64,000 bases of DNA from Paenibacillus glacialis (GTDB lineage Bacteria > Bacillota > Bacilli > Paenibacillales > Paenibacillaceae): contig NZ_LVJH01000029.1 in NCBI RefSeq assembly GCF_001637205.1, forward strand, positions 1-64,000, given 5' to 3'. The translations under genes and the position numbers were made by a program. The notes beneath the pieces were generated by a model that worked only from the letters and a program-made list of their open reading frames with translations, was not told the origin of the DNA and made no database searches. Shown in pieces: positions 26,974-36,882 of the stretch (its first letter is position 1; every line of letters begins with the position of its first letter).

Positions 26974-27285
26974 TTGATCCAGAATACGATGTTCAGCACC
27001 CAGGCATTGAAGCCACTTCAGCTACAAGCTAATAAAGAGCAAGTTACGACTACACCTGCAGAATCGCTTAGTAATTTTGGATCCTTTTTGGAAAACGCAA
27101 TTCAACAAGTGGCTGACCAAGAAAAAAATTCAAATATGATGAGTGACAAATTGTTACTCGGACAAGTGAATGTAGATCAGGTTATGATTGCTTCCGAACA
27201 GGCTTTGTTAAGCTTACAGCTTACAACACAAGTTCGAAACAAAGTGATTGAGGCATATCAAGAGATTATGAGAACACAAATATAG
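26974..27285 (+). CDS. fliE: Flagellar hook-basal body complex protein FliE
   Basis: A 103-residue protein from TTG 26974, with GAGGAGGG about nine bases upstream. The conserved C-terminal part VDQVMIASEQALLSLQLTTQ and VRNKVIEAYQEIMRTQI identifies FliE, the adaptor between the MS-ring and the rod. Confidence 0.93.
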   Translation: MIQNTMFSTQALKPLQLQANKEQVTTTPAESLSNFGSFLENAIQQVADQEKNSNMMSDKLLLGQVNVDQVMIASEQALLSLQLTTQVRNKVIEAYQEIMRTQI

Positions 27286-27319
27286 TTGTTTCTAGCTAAG
27301 CTTCGGGTGGGGTGACATT

Positions 27320-28897
27320 GTGAATGAAAGAATTTCCCAATATAAGGACAAGATAATCCAATATTGGAATAAATTTGGCAAAACTCAAAAAATAATATTT
27401 ATTTCTACAGTATCGTTAATCATTCTTGCATTTATTATTGTGACAATGATGTTCTCAAAGACAGAATATGAAGTCGCATTTACAGATTTGGGCTCAAATG
27501 ATGCAGCAGGGATTATGACCTTTCTGGATGGAAGCAACGTTCCATATAAGTTGAGTGCTGATGGTAAAAGTATTTCTGTACCAAGTACAGAGGCGGCTCG
27601 TGTAAAGGTAGATGTTGGATCCCAGGATATTATTGAGAACGGCTCAATCGGATACAAGATCTTTGAACAGAGTTCATCTGCGATAGGTATGACGGACAGT
27701 GAATTTAATGTTAAGTACAATAATGCATTAAATGGAGAAGTGGAACAGCTCTTGAAGGGTATGAAAGGTATTCAAGGTGCTAAAGTGCTTATCAATCTGC
27801 CGGAGGAAAGTGTCTTTGCCAGTGGAGATGGCCTGGATAAAGCTTCTGCATCCGCGGTATTGAAGTTTAAAGCGGGATATCGTCCGAATCAAGAAGCAAT
27901 TGATGGTTATTACAATCTTATGAAGAATGCTATTCCGAATTTACCGATAGAGAACATAACAATTTCGAATGACGAAGTTGAACTTGCATCTACGGCAAAG
28001 GGTGGTCAAGGTGTCATGGAGACAGCCATTGAGGCTAACTTCGCACTGCAAAAAAGATTTGAGAATGATGTTCGTCAAAATGTTAAACAATTCTTATCTA
28101 AATTTATGGGTGAAAACAAAGTGGAAGTGCTTGTAGCATCAAAGCTAAACTTCGACAAAATCCAAAGTAATGAAAAACTGGTCACCCCTGTAAATGAAGA
28201 GGATATGAAGGGTATAGAAATCAGCGTTCAAAAGATATCTAAGAATTATTCTGGTGCAGGAAGTCCAGAAAGTGGTGTGGCTGGAACGGGTGAAGAAGAA
28301 GTTCCGGGTTATCCGAGTACTACGACTTCAGGCGACACGACTTCTGAGGAATTATCTGAAACTGTGAACTATGATGTTAACCGTATTACAAGAGATATTA
28401 TATCTAGTCCTTATTCTGTAAAAGATTTAACCATTAATGTTGCGGTTGAACCACCTACAGGGCAAGAAAGTTTAGACCCAGCAACAAAAGATGCGATAGA
28501 GAACATTTTAAGAAATATCGTAAGAGCATCTGTTGCAGATTCTGGTATTACATATACAGACGCTGATTTAACCAAAAAAGTTTCAGTCTATTCTCAAAAT
28601 TTTGGTGATACTGAAGTTCAATCAACTGGTTTGAAACTTTCCAAAGGTGTTTTATGGGGGATAGGTTTAGCTGCATTAGCTTTATTGGGACTAGGTGGCT
28701 TTCTATTGTACCGACGTCGCAAACAAAAAGAAGAGTTCGAAGAGGATATTCCTTTTCAAGTTCCAACAGAATTCCCTTCGATTAGCTTGGAAAGTATGAC
28801 TAATGAAAGTCAAGTGCGTAAACAGCTCGAAACTCTGGCGAAGAAGAAACCAGACGAATTCGTCAACTTGCTACGTACATGGCTGGCGGACGAATAG
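27320..28897 (+). CDS. fliF: Flagellar MS-ring protein FliF
   Basis: A 525-residue membrane protein from GTG 27320. One transmembrane helix lies at about residues 24-43 and a second near 445-463 (LLGLGGFLLYRRRKQK). Between them lie the ring-building domains with YKIFEQSSSAIGMTDSEFNV and VLINLPEESVFA. The C-terminal tail, ending DEFVNLLRTWLADE, binds FliG, encoded directly downstream. Confidence 0.96.
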   Translation: MNERISQYKDKIIQYWNKFGKTQKIIFISTVSLIILAFIIVTMMFSKTEYEVAFTDLGSNDAAGIMTFLDGSNVPYKLSADGKSISVPSTEAARVKVDVGSQDIIENGSIGYKIFEQSSSAIGMTDSEFNVKYNNALNGEVEQLLKGMKGIQGAKVLINLPEESVFASGDGLDKASASAVLKFKAGYRPNQEAIDGYYNLMKNAIPNLPIENITISNDEVELASTAKGGQGVMETAIEANFALQKRFENDVRQNVKQFLSKFMGENKVEVLVASKLNFDKIQSNEKLVTPVNEEDMKGIEISVQKISKNYSGAGSPESGVAGTGEEEVPGYPSTTTSGDTTSEELSETVNYDVNRITRDIISSPYSVKDLTINVAVEPPTGQESLDPATKDAIENILRNIVRASVADSGITYTDADLTKKVSVYSQNFGDTEVQSTGLKLSKGVLWGIGLAALALLGLGGFLLYRRRKQKEEFEEDIPFQVPTEFPSISLESMTNESQVRKQLETLAKKKPDEFVNLLRTWLADE

Positions 28898-28908
28898 AGG
28901 TGAGTGTA

Positions 28909-29928
28909 TTGGCAAGGTCAACTAGTTCTGGAGGGTTGAGTGGTCGTCAGAAAGCGGCGATTCTACTCATCACCTTGGGACCTGAAGTTTCTGCACAAAT
29001 ATTCAAACATTTACGTGATGAAGAGATCGAACAACTTACGCTCGAAATTGCCAATGTTCATAAAGTGGATAGCATTGAAAAAGATACCATTATGGCTGAA
29101 TTTCATCAGATCTGTCTTGCACAAGAATATATTTCACAGGGTGGCATTAACTATGCCAAGGATATATTGGAGAAGGCACTTGGAGAGAATAAAGCACTTG
29201 AAATTATTAACCGATTAACAGCTACTCTACAGGTTCGCCCGTTCGATTTTGCACGTAAAGCTGATCCAAACCAGATCTTGAACTTTATCCAAAATGAAAA
29301 TTCTCAGACGATAGCTTTGGTACTTTCCTATTTACAATTCGAACAATCAGCAGCAATCCTGTCTTCCTTACCACAGGAGAAGCAAGCAGATGTAGCTCGA
29401 AGGATTGCGGTTATGGACAGTACTTCACCTGAAGTCCTTTATCAAGTAGAGAGAGTATTGGAACAGAAGCTCTCTTCAACGGTTACACAGGATTATACGA
29501 ATGCTGGTGGTATTGAGTCTATCGTTCAAATATTGAATGGGGTTGACCGTGGTACCGAACGGACCATTCTCGATTCACTAGAAATTCAGGATCCGGAATT
29601 GGCAGAGGATATCAAGAAACGTATGTTTGTATTCGAGGATATCGTCAATGTGGATAATAGATCCATTCAACGTATCATTAGAGATATTGAGAACGCAGAT
29701 CTTCAACTTGCACTTAAAGTGGCTAGTGAAGAAGTGCGAGACGTTATTTTCCGAAATGTATCCAAACGTATGGCGGAAACATTCAAAGAAGAAATGGAAT
29801 ACATGGGTCCTGTACGATTGCGTGATGTTGAAGAAGCACAAACGCGTATCGTAGGAACCATTCGCAGATTGGAAGAAGCCGGTGAGATCATAATTGCACG
29901 CGGTGGAGGGGATGACATCATTGTCTAA
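28909..29928 (+). CDS. fliG: Flagellar motor switch protein FliG
   Basis: A 339-residue C-ring protein. TTG 28909 follows AGAGGTGAG and gives MARSTSSGGLSGRQKAAILL, the expected FliG start. The middle domain and the C-terminal torque helix with charged residues (FVFEDIVNVDNRSIQRIIRD) are visible. It transmits torque from MotA to the MS-ring. The first codons follow closely on fliF. Confidence 0.96.
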   Translation: MARSTSSGGLSGRQKAAILLITLGPEVSAQIFKHLRDEEIEQLTLEIANVHKVDSIEKDTIMAEFHQICLAQEYISQGGINYAKDILEKALGENKALEIINRLTATLQVRPFDFARKADPNQILNFIQNENSQTIALVLSYLQFEQSAAILSSLPQEKQADVARRIAVMDSTSPEVLYQVERVLEQKLSSTVTQDYTNAGGIESIVQILNGVDRGTERTILDSLEIQDPELAEDIKKRMFVFEDIVNVDNRSIQRIIRDIENADLQLALKVASEEVRDVIFRNVSKRMAETFKEEMEYMGPVRLRDVEEAQTRIVGTIRRLEEAGEIIIARGGGDDIIV

Positions 29929-30772
29929 TTTGATTAAGCATTCCCAGTATGTGTCTGTGGAAGCGCTGAAGGAATTGGATTTAGCCAAACAGTACAACTT
30001 CTTAGAAGAAGAACCTTCATTAGAGGAAGTAACGCCTGAAATTCAAGAGATTGTAATTAAAGTCGATGAAGAAACAGAAAGATTAAAGGCAGAAATGTTA
30101 CAGGATGCTCAGGAATTTGCGGAGCGCCAAGTTCGTGAATCATCAAGAGAAGCTGAACAAATGTTGTCAGATGCAACTGAAAACATCGATCTTTGGTGGA
30201 AAGAGCGTCGAGAACAAGATGAACATTTAGTTGATGCACTGAGGTCAGAAGGGTATGAACAAGGTTATAACGAGGGTCGCATCAAGGCTGAAGAAGAACT
30301 TCAAATTAGAGTAGAAGAAATGATGGCCGAGGCTCAAAGGGTGTTGGATGAGGCATATCATGCGAAAGATCAAATTATTCAGGAAGCTGAGCCATTCTTA
30401 GTAGAGCTAAGTACTGCGATAGCTGAAAAAGTCATAGACAAACAATTGACCATCGAGAGTGAGTATATGATTGATTTGATTAGAAAGAATCTATCTCGAA
30501 AAAGAGAACAAGGGATGATCATTCTATGTGTAGCTCCGACACAGTTTGCTTTTATACAAGCGGCTAGGGAAGAGCTAAGTCTTGCGATTGATTCCCAGGC
30601 TGAACTCAAAATACTGCCTGATGCCACTGTAAAGGATCATGGTTGTGTTATCCGCTCATCATTTGGGAGTGTAGACGCTCGAATCGATACGCAACTCGCT
30701 GAGATCAAGAAAGAGTTGATTCGTATTGCACTAGATAATGAGGATCGGAGAAATCAGGATGAAGGTGCTTGA
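29921..30772 (+). CDS. fliH: Flagellar export ATPase regulator FliH
   Basis: A 283-residue protein. TTG 29921 (MSNLIKHSQYVSVEAL) lies 11 bases after GGAGGGG and overlaps the end of fliG. The middle is a long acidic coiled coil (about residues 50-160) with GYEQGYNEGRIKAEEEL, a GxxxG-like FliH stretch. The C-terminal domain resembles the V-ATPase E stalk. It holds FliI in an inactive complex and links it to the C-ring. Confidence 0.9.
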   Translation: MSNLIKHSQYVSVEALKELDLAKQYNFLEEEPSLEEVTPEIQEIVIKVDEETERLKAEMLQDAQEFAERQVRESSREAEQMLSDATENIDLWWKERREQDEHLVDALRSEGYEQGYNEGRIKAEEELQIRVEEMMAEAQRVLDEAYHAKDQIIQEAEPFLVELSTAIAEKVIDKQLTIESEYMIDLIRKNLSRKREQGMIILCVAPTQFAFIQAAREELSLAIDSQAELKILPDATVKDHGCVIRSSFGSVDARIDTQLAEIKKELIRIALDNEDRRNQDEGA

Positions 30773-32078
30773 TAGTCAGCAGTACAAGGATCATCTTGAT
30801 CAATTGGACCCTGTGAGAGTCAATGGCAAAGTGACACAGGTCATTGGATTAATGGTTGAGTCTGAAGGTCCGGATGCTAATATTGGTGAAGTCTGCTACA
30901 TCTATCCTAGTAAAAGCTCAAAGCCTCTACAAGCTGAAGTCGTAGGTTTTCGTGATAATAAAGTGCTTCTAATGCCTTTAGGAGACCTTCAGTCCATTGG
31001 ACCTGGCTGTGACGTGGTTGGAACTGGAAAACCTTTAAGTGTGCAGGTAGGATCGGAATTGCTAGGAAAGGTTTTGGATGGATTAGGTCAACCCTTGGAT
31101 GGATCGCTGATACCAACAAGAATGGCATATAGTTCAACGTTTAGACCTCCTGCAAATCCACTGAATCGTCCAAGAGTACTTGAACCTATAAGTATTGGTG
31201 TGCGAGCGATAGACGGATTGCTATCCATTGGTAAAGGGCAAAGGGTTGGTATTTTTGCAGGTTCGGGCGTGGGTAAAAGTACGCTCATGGGGATGATTGC
31301 CCGTAATACTTCCGCTGATGTTAATGTTATTGCTCTGATAGGGGAACGTGGTCGTGAAGTATTAGATTTCATTGAACGAGATCTAGGACCTGAAGGATTG
31401 AAGCGCTCTGTAGTCATTGTAGCGACATCTGATCAACCTGCATTAATTCGTATCAAGGGTGCTCTCATAGCAACAACGATTGCAGAATACTTCCGGGATC
31501 GTGGCATGAATGTCATGTTAATGATGGATTCTGTCACTCGCTATGCGATGGCACAACGTGAAGTGGGTCTAGCGATTGGTGAGCCACCAGCGATGAGAGG
31601 GTATACACCATCGGTATTCGCTAATCTACCGAAGCTGCTAGAGAGAGCAGGGACAGGGCCTACGGGTTCTATAACCGCTTTCTATACCGTTTTGGTGGAT
31701 GGAGATGACATGAATGAACCTATCGCAGATGCCGTTCGTGGTATTCTTGATGGTCATATCGTGTTGAATAGAAATATTGCGAACAAGGGACATTTTCCAG
31801 CCATTGATATTCTAGCAAGCATCAGTCGTGTTATGAAGGATATCTCGACGGACGAACATACTGGGGCTGCGGAGAATTTAAAACGATTGCTTGCAGTATA
31901 TACGGATTCTGAGGATTTAATTAACATTGGTGCGTATCAACGAGGATCTAACGATAGTATCGATGAATCTATTGATTTTATTCAACAGATATGGGATTTC
32001 AGCAGGCAAAAGGTAGATGAGAAAGTAACGTTGGAAGAAGTAAAGGAACGTTTGATTTCTGAATTTTCGAGGAGATGA
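30759..32078 (+). CDS. fliI: Flagellum-specific ATP synthase FliI
   Basis: A 439-residue export ATPase from ATG 30759; GGAG is eight bases upstream and the start overlaps fliH. Walker A is GIFAGSGVGKST and the family GERGREVLDFIERDLG follows. VMLMMDSVTRYAMAQREVGL and PTGSITAFYTVLVDGDD are typical of FliI. It energises unloading of export substrates at the type III gate. Confidence 0.97.
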   Translation: MKVLDSQQYKDHLDQLDPVRVNGKVTQVIGLMVESEGPDANIGEVCYIYPSKSSKPLQAEVVGFRDNKVLLMPLGDLQSIGPGCDVVGTGKPLSVQVGSELLGKVLDGLGQPLDGSLIPTRMAYSSTFRPPANPLNRPRVLEPISIGVRAIDGLLSIGKGQRVGIFAGSGVGKSTLMGMIARNTSADVNVIALIGERGREVLDFIERDLGPEGLKRSVVIVATSDQPALIRIKGALIATTIAEYFRDRGMNVMLMMDSVTRYAMAQREVGLAIGEPPAMRGYTPSVFANLPKLLERAGTGPTGSITAFYTVLVDGDDMNEPIADAVRGILDGHIVLNRNIANKGHFPAIDILASISRVMKDISTDEHTGAAENLKRLLAVYTDSEDLINIGAYQRGSNDSIDESIDFIQQIWDFSRQKVDEKVTLEEVKERLISEFSRR

Positions 32079-32088
32079 CTACTAAAGC

Positions 32089-32532
32089 GTGAGATTTCAT
32101 TATGCATTTCAGAATATTGTGAATCTGAAGGGGAATGAGAAGGCCCAAGCAGAATGGTTGTTATCTAATGCCATCGTTAAACTTCAAGAAGAAGAAAAGT
32201 CATTACATGAATATGAGAATATTAGAATGAATATGACGGACCAACTTCAATTAGAGGTCGAGAATGCAGCTTCAGTTGCTAAAATCCGGGAGATTCAGAC
32301 TTACATAGAGCATCTAGACCAGTGTATTATCAATAAACTCCTAGATGTTCGTAAAGCAAACGTGGTCGTTCGTAAGAGTCAGAGTCATTTGACTGATAAA
32401 ATGGTGGATGAAAAAGTATGGGTGAAGTCGCGTGAGAAAGCAAAAGACAAGTTTCAATTTGAATGTAACCTTCGGGAACAAAACGAACTTGATGAAATAG
32501 CAACGGTACGATTTGCTATGAATGTTCGTTAG
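32089..32532 (+). CDS. fliJ: Flagellar export chaperone/stalk protein FliJ
   Basis: A 147-residue coiled-coil protein from GTG 32089, with GAGGAG upstream. It starts RFHYAFQNIVNLKGNEKAQA, the usual FliJ opening, and ends with basic helical segments (KSREKAKDKFQFECN). It rotates within the FliI hexamer and connects to FlhA. Confidence 0.85.
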   Translation: MRFHYAFQNIVNLKGNEKAQAEWLLSNAIVKLQEEEKSLHEYENIRMNMTDQLQLEVENAASVAKIREIQTYIEHLDQCIINKLLDVRKANVVVRKSQSHLTDKMVDEKVWVKSREKAKDKFQFECNLREQNELDEIATVRFAMNVR

Positions 32533-32585
32533 AGTCACCATATGGAAGGTGTACCAAATGTCTTGCCCCTTAGGGAGGAATAACA

Positions 32586-33515
32586 GTGGCTCGTAATTAT
32601 AATGATTTTGAAGAAGTTGAGAAGGAATCTGCAGGGGGCTTTGAGCGATTCCTAGTGTTAATGATCCCTATAATTTTCACAATTATTCTCATAGGCGTAT
32701 TATTAATTCTATTTAATATGAATATGCGAAATGCAGTTCTTGAATTTGCTAATAAAATTCCGATTGTACAGAATTGGGTACCTGCTCCAAATCTAGATCC
32801 GGAAAAAACGAAGCTACAAGAGAGTAAAGAAGCGGTGAAAAGTGCAGAAGCTACGATTGAAGAGCTAAAAGACAAATTGACTGTACAGGAAACTGAGTTG
32901 AAGCAAGTAACTGAAGGTAAAACTCAACAAGATACGCAGTTAAAAGATTTGCAGAATCAGATAGAAACGTTGCAAAATGAAACCATTCTGGCTGAAAATC
33001 CAGAACAAACGGTTGATAACTATCAAAAGCAAATTGATGAACTAGCTAAGATGTACGGAAACTTGAGTCCAAGTAAAGCAGCACCCATCATACAAAACTT
33101 GACATTGGAAGAGATGGTGCTCATGTTCGATTCCATGAAGAGTGATAAAAGAATCGCTATCTTTGAGAAAATGGATCCGAAAGTTGCAGCAGAAGTGACA
33201 ATGTTGATGAAGGATGCTAAACCAGCTCAAGATTTACAAATTGCTGCACTTCAATCGCGAGTGAAGAAGAATGATACAGTAACAAAAGAAACTTCAGATA
33301 AGCTAAATAAGAGTCAGTTGAGTCAGACCTTTGCTACCATGACGCCACAGAGTGCTGCAGACCTACTCTTTCAGACATACAAAATTAGTCCAGAGAAGAC
33401 GTTAACCATATTAAATTCTGTGGACGATAAGACACGTTCATTTATACTTGGCAAAATGTCTTCTATAGATTCAGTGACGACAGCCAAAATACTTAATAAA
33501 CTTATGAGTAAGTAG
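32586..33515 (+). CDS. YlxF/MotE-like protein with MgtE intracellular N domain
   Basis: A 309-residue protein from GTG 32586. One transmembrane helix (LVLMIPIIFTIILIGVLLIL, about residues 21-45) is followed by a long coiled coil (about 75-140). A helical MgtE-N-type domain follows, with MYGNLSPSKAAPIIQNLTLE and IFEKMDPKVAAEVTMLM. A second repeat lies near the end: TFATMTPQSAADLLFQTY, then ILGKMSSIDSVTTAKIL. It occupies the ylxF position of B. subtilis between fliJ and fliK, and probably chaperones FliJ or motor parts. Confidence 0.8.
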   Translation: MARNYNDFEEVEKESAGGFERFLVLMIPIIFTIILIGVLLILFNMNMRNAVLEFANKIPIVQNWVPAPNLDPEKTKLQESKEAVKSAEATIEELKDKLTVQETELKQVTEGKTQQDTQLKDLQNQIETLQNETILAENPEQTVDNYQKQIDELAKMYGNLSPSKAAPIIQNLTLEEMVLMFDSMKSDKRIAIFEKMDPKVAAEVTMLMKDAKPAQDLQIAALQSRVKKNDTVTKETSDKLNKSQLSQTFATMTPQSAADLLFQTYKISPEKTLTILNSVDDKTRSFILGKMSSIDSVTTAKILNKLMSK

Positions 33516-33561
33516 GTAGAAGCATTAACTTTGTATGATGTGAAAGGAGGTGAAAAATACA

Positions 33562-35001
33562 ATGACGCTCATTTTTCAAAATATGGCGAGTAGCACCTCC
33601 AATGTGAGTACGGGCACAACGGCAAGTGGGAAAGTTTCGGCTGAAGCTTCCGTTAACGCTAGTGATGGCTCTGTTCCCATGCTAGATCAATCGTTCTCTC
33701 AACTATTGGGAGGAGGAGAGACTACAAAACCACTGATTTCTCTTTCTGATGCAGCTACGTTGTTGGAAGGATTGCTTCAGAATACTTCTCTACCAGAGAA
33801 TGCATTAACAGAAGCGGATCCGCTCGTCCAACTACTGCAAGGGCTTAATGAAGAAATGTCTAAACTTGATGAAGTCATAACGGAAGACCCAGCACTTATG
33901 GCGATTCTTCAAGGTTGGATACAACAAGTAAATACATTGTTAAGCACTAATGAAATGGGTTCCCAGAATGTTGATGTAGAAGATTCCTCTACTATACCCG
34001 CTCTAGCAGAAGATCCTGCAACGATAAGATTTGCATTGCAAGATGGGGTAAGTCAATTAGTAGCTTTACTGCAGAATAAAGAGGTTACTACGAATACTTC
34101 TAGTCAAGCGGTACAATTATTAGCTGCATTTCAGAGTGTATTGCAAGAAGCAGGAGTTGTCGATCCACAGAAGTCCTTGGGTACTGTTCAAGGTAATACA
34201 ACGACTGGACAAGCTTCTTCATACCAAAATGTTAATGGGAGTCGATTAGGCGATAGTCAGGGGACATCTGTTTCGAGTAGAGCGGCTGTCTTGAGTAATC
34301 TGAATGTAGCTCTGACGTCTACAGCTGTGCAAGCTGATCCATCCGTTAAGACGCTACAAGGGACTTTATTTACTGAAAGTAACCAACTAATGGGTACTCT
34401 TGTGGATGAAGAATCGACAGTTCAGGAAGTTGATGCTCTAAGCTCAAGTGAAGGAACGTTTACAGCTGGTGAACTCGTTATGAGAGAAGGTATAAAGAAT
34501 CCTTTGAAAGCAGCTGCAGCGGCTATTCCTGTTGAACAATTTGCCAAAGAAATGACTAGTTTTGTAGTTAATAAGCTGGACATTGTGAAGCAAAATGGGA
34601 TGAGTGAAGCAAGAATATCTCTTTATCCAGAACATTTGGGACAAGTAGATATTAAGATTACGATGTTGAATGGACAATTGGTAGCTACGTTTATGACGGA
34701 GCATGCTGGTGCAAAAGAATTGCTTGAACAGCAAATGTCTCAACTTCGATTCGCACTACAGTCTCAAGGACTGCAAGTCGAGAAGTTGGAAGTGACGCAG
34801 AATCAATCACTTCAATCACATATGTACCAAGATGGTCGTCAACCTAGTGCAGGTCAACAACAATCTAATCGTCGATCCAAAGAACGTGAAGGCCAATCTG
34901 ATGATTCATTAGTGGTAGCTGAACTGACGGAAGAATGGAATCAAAGATTATTAGATCAAGTTGAATCAGATAAAGGTAATTCATTTACAGCGAAGGCTTA
35001 A
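33562..35001 (+). CDS. fliK: Flagellar hook-length control protein FliK
   Basis: A 479-residue protein from ATG 33562, nine bases after AAAGGAGGTG. The long N-terminal half is low-complexity (S, T, Q, L rich) and secreted as a ruler. The conserved C-terminal domain at about 340-430 carries ARISLYPEHLGQVDIKITML and LEQQMSQLRFALQSQGL. It measures hook length and switches the export gate through FlhB. The N-terminal part is poorly conserved between species, as usual for FliK. Confidence 0.9.
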   Translation: MTLIFQNMASSTSNVSTGTTASGKVSAEASVNASDGSVPMLDQSFSQLLGGGETTKPLISLSDAATLLEGLLQNTSLPENALTEADPLVQLLQGLNEEMSKLDEVITEDPALMAILQGWIQQVNTLLSTNEMGSQNVDVEDSSTIPALAEDPATIRFALQDGVSQLVALLQNKEVTTNTSSQAVQLLAAFQSVLQEAGVVDPQKSLGTVQGNTTTGQASSYQNVNGSRLGDSQGTSVSSRAAVLSNLNVALTSTAVQADPSVKTLQGTLFTESNQLMGTLVDEESTVQEVDALSSSEGTFTAGELVMREGIKNPLKAAAAAIPVEQFAKEMTSFVVNKLDIVKQNGMSEARISLYPEHLGQVDIKITMLNGQLVATFMTEHAGAKELLEQQMSQLRFALQSQGLQVEKLEVTQNQSLQSHMYQDGRQPSAGQQQSNRRSKEREGQSDDSLVVAELTEEWNQRLLDQVESDKGNSFTAKA

Positions 35002-35018
35002 GGATAGGAGGTGAGCAT

Positions 35019-35540
35019 GTGGCTTCAGATAACATTTCAACAAAAAATATTTGGCCTAATTATTCTACAAGTAACGTCCAGACAGCAAGTAAAAAGGATG
35101 CATCAACGATGGGTAAGGATCAGTTCCTAAAGATTATGATGGCGCAGCTAAAGAATCAAGATCCGATGCAACCGCTAGAAGATAAGGAATTCATTGCACA
35201 GATGGCTCAGTTTACATCCGTTGAGCAATTGATGAATATCTCTGGTCAATTAACGACATTGAACCAATCACTTGGTAGTGTATCTGGACTTATTGGCAAG
35301 GACATCAGTTGGGTCAGTAAAGAAACGTCTGGAACTACCTCGGAAGTGAAAACAGGTACTGTGAGTTCAATTGTTGTACGTGATGGCGTACAGTATGCAA
35401 CGGTAGGAAAAGAAGCTATTCCAGTTAATCTAATACTCGAAATAGCGAATCCCAAAGAAGTGATCAAGGATCCTAGCGTACAGCCCGATACGAAACCTGA
35501 AGTAGAACCTGATGCAGAAGAAAGTGGGGTAACCCCATGA
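35019..35540 (+). CDS. flgD: Flagellar hook-capping protein FlgD
   Basis: A 173-residue protein from GTG 35019 behind TAGGAGGTGAG. The signature MGKDQFLKIMMAQLKNQDPM, followed by DKEFIAQMAQFTSVEQLMN, identifies FlgD. The C-terminal beta domain is short and ends in a Pro/Glu-rich tail, VQPDTKPEVEPDAEESG. It caps the growing hook. Confidence 0.95.
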   Translation: MASDNISTKNIWPNYSTSNVQTASKKDASTMGKDQFLKIMMAQLKNQDPMQPLEDKEFIAQMAQFTSVEQLMNISGQLTTLNQSLGSVSGLIGKDISWVSKETSGTTSEVKTGTVSSIVVRDGVQYATVGKEAIPVNLILEIANPKEVIKDPSVQPDTKPEVEPDAEESGVTP

Positions 35541-35926
35541 CTGAACGGATGACGATTGGGCAGTTATATCCTACCCAAATAAATCTCGCTTCTACTTCAA
35601 ACAGAAGTAACGTCCGTAAATCACAGGTTGAATTGGGTAAGACCTCCTTTGATCAACTGTTACAGAAAAATATGCTCAAGTTCAGCAATCATGCTACAAA
35701 ACGCTTAGAGCAACGAGGAATTGAAATTCCTGGAGAACAGTTGGCACGAATATCAGATGCTGTTGATCAGGCAGCAGCAAAAGGTAGTAAAGAATCACTT
35801 ATATTATTGAATGACATGGCATTGATTGTAAATATACCGAATCGTACGGTTGTCACGGCGATGGACGGCGGATCGATGAAGGATAACGTCTTCACTAAAA
35901 TTGATAGTGCTGTCATTATTTCATAA
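35537..35926 (+). CDS. TIGR02530-type flagellar operon protein
   Basis: A 129-residue protein whose ATG overlaps the flgD stop by four bases. The conserved core LKFSNHATKRLEQRGIEIPG and LILLNDMALIVNIPNRTVVT match a small family found only in Gram-positive flagellar operons between flgD and the hook gene. Exact function is unknown; the location suggests hook assembly. Confidence 0.85.
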   Translation: MTERMTIGQLYPTQINLASTSNRSNVRKSQVELGKTSFDQLLQKNMLKFSNHATKRLEQRGIEIPGEQLARISDAVDQAAAKGSKESLILLNDMALIVNIPNRTVVTAMDGGSMKDNVFTKIDSAVIIS

Positions 35927-36005
35927 CTGGCTGGCCCGAACCGGAAGCCAGAGGACTGTTGATCGATTGATACAGTTCATGTACTTAATAAGGAGGAATA
36001 ATAGC

Positions 36006-36824
36006 ATGTTAAGATCTATGTATTCAGGGGTTTCGGGTATGAAAGGCTTTCAAACAAAGTTAGATGTTATTGGTAACAATATTGCCAATGTGAATACGAT
36101 TGGATTTAAGTCTGGTCGAGTGATGTTCAAAGATGTTATGAGCCAAACCGTTTCTGGTGTCACACCTCCTACGGATGATACTCAGGGTGGTGTGAATGCT
36201 AAGCAGATTGGTTTAGGTGTATCGATTGGATCTATTGACACATTGCATTTGGCTGGTAGTGCCATGACAACGAACAATCCAACCGATTTACGGATTGACG
36301 GAGATGGTTTCTTTTTAGTAGCAATGGAGGCGGGCCAGGAGCCTCCTTTTCTGACACGTGCGGGTGACTTTCATCTGGACGCAGCTCGTAATCTAGTAAC
36401 TTCAGATGGACTTTTTGTATTAGATTCAGGGGGCGGAAATATAACAATTGATGAAGAAGTAACATCCTTCTCCATTGCACAAGACGGTTCTATTGTTAAG
36501 AAATTATCTGATGGACAAACAGACAGTGAAACGAAGCTTGGCGTAGCCAAGGTTGTTAATCCTGAAGGCCTTGAGAAGATTGGTGGCAACTTATACCGTG
36601 TGACGTTAAATGCGATTGGTGATGCTGGACTTGTACCAGGTACTGCAAATGACGCTGAGTCAGGTACTGGAGCTATCGTTGCCGGACAATTAGAAATGTC
36701 TAACGTAGATCTCACAGGTGAGTTTACTGAGATGATTGTTGCCCAACGCGGATTCCAAGCCAATTCTCGAATTATTACAACATCTGATGAAATCCTCCAA
36801 GAAGTGGTTAATCTGAAACGTTAA
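36006..36824 (+). CDS. flgE: Flagellar hook protein FlgE (FlgG-like short form)
   Basis: A 272-residue protein from ATG 36006 behind AAGGAGG. The axial-protein N-terminus MLRSMYSGVSGMKGFQTKLD is followed by VIGNNIANVNTIGFKSGR. The matching C-terminus is LEMSNVDLTGEFTEMIVAQR and GFQANSRIITTSDEIL. The short length equals the B. subtilis hook protein encoded at this position, formerly annotated FlgG. It polymerises into the hook. Confidence 0.92.
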   Translation: MLRSMYSGVSGMKGFQTKLDVIGNNIANVNTIGFKSGRVMFKDVMSQTVSGVTPPTDDTQGGVNAKQIGLGVSIGSIDTLHLAGSAMTTNNPTDLRIDGDGFFLVAMEAGQEPPFLTRAGDFHLDAARNLVTSDGLFVLDSGGGNITIDEEVTSFSIAQDGSIVKKLSDGQTDSETKLGVAKVVNPEGLEKIGGNLYRVTLNAIGDAGLVPGTANDAESGTGAIVAGQLEMSNVDLTGEFTEMIVAQRGFQANSRIITTSDEILQEVVNLKR

Positions 36825-36833
36825 TGATTTAGC

Positions 36834-36860
36834 GGGAGGGGAGGGATAATCTCCTCTCCC
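36834..36860 (+). other. Hairpin between flgE and flbD/swrD
   Basis: GGGAGGGGAG (36834-36843) pairs with CTCCTCTCCC (36851-36860), one G-U pair, around a seven-base loop, and is followed by AAATTTTC. It is strong enough for partial termination or mRNA end protection between the highly expressed hook gene and the downstream genes. It lacks a proper U run, so full termination is unlikely. Confidence 0.55.
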
Positions 36861-36882
36861 AAATTTTCATAGGAGGCTAATA

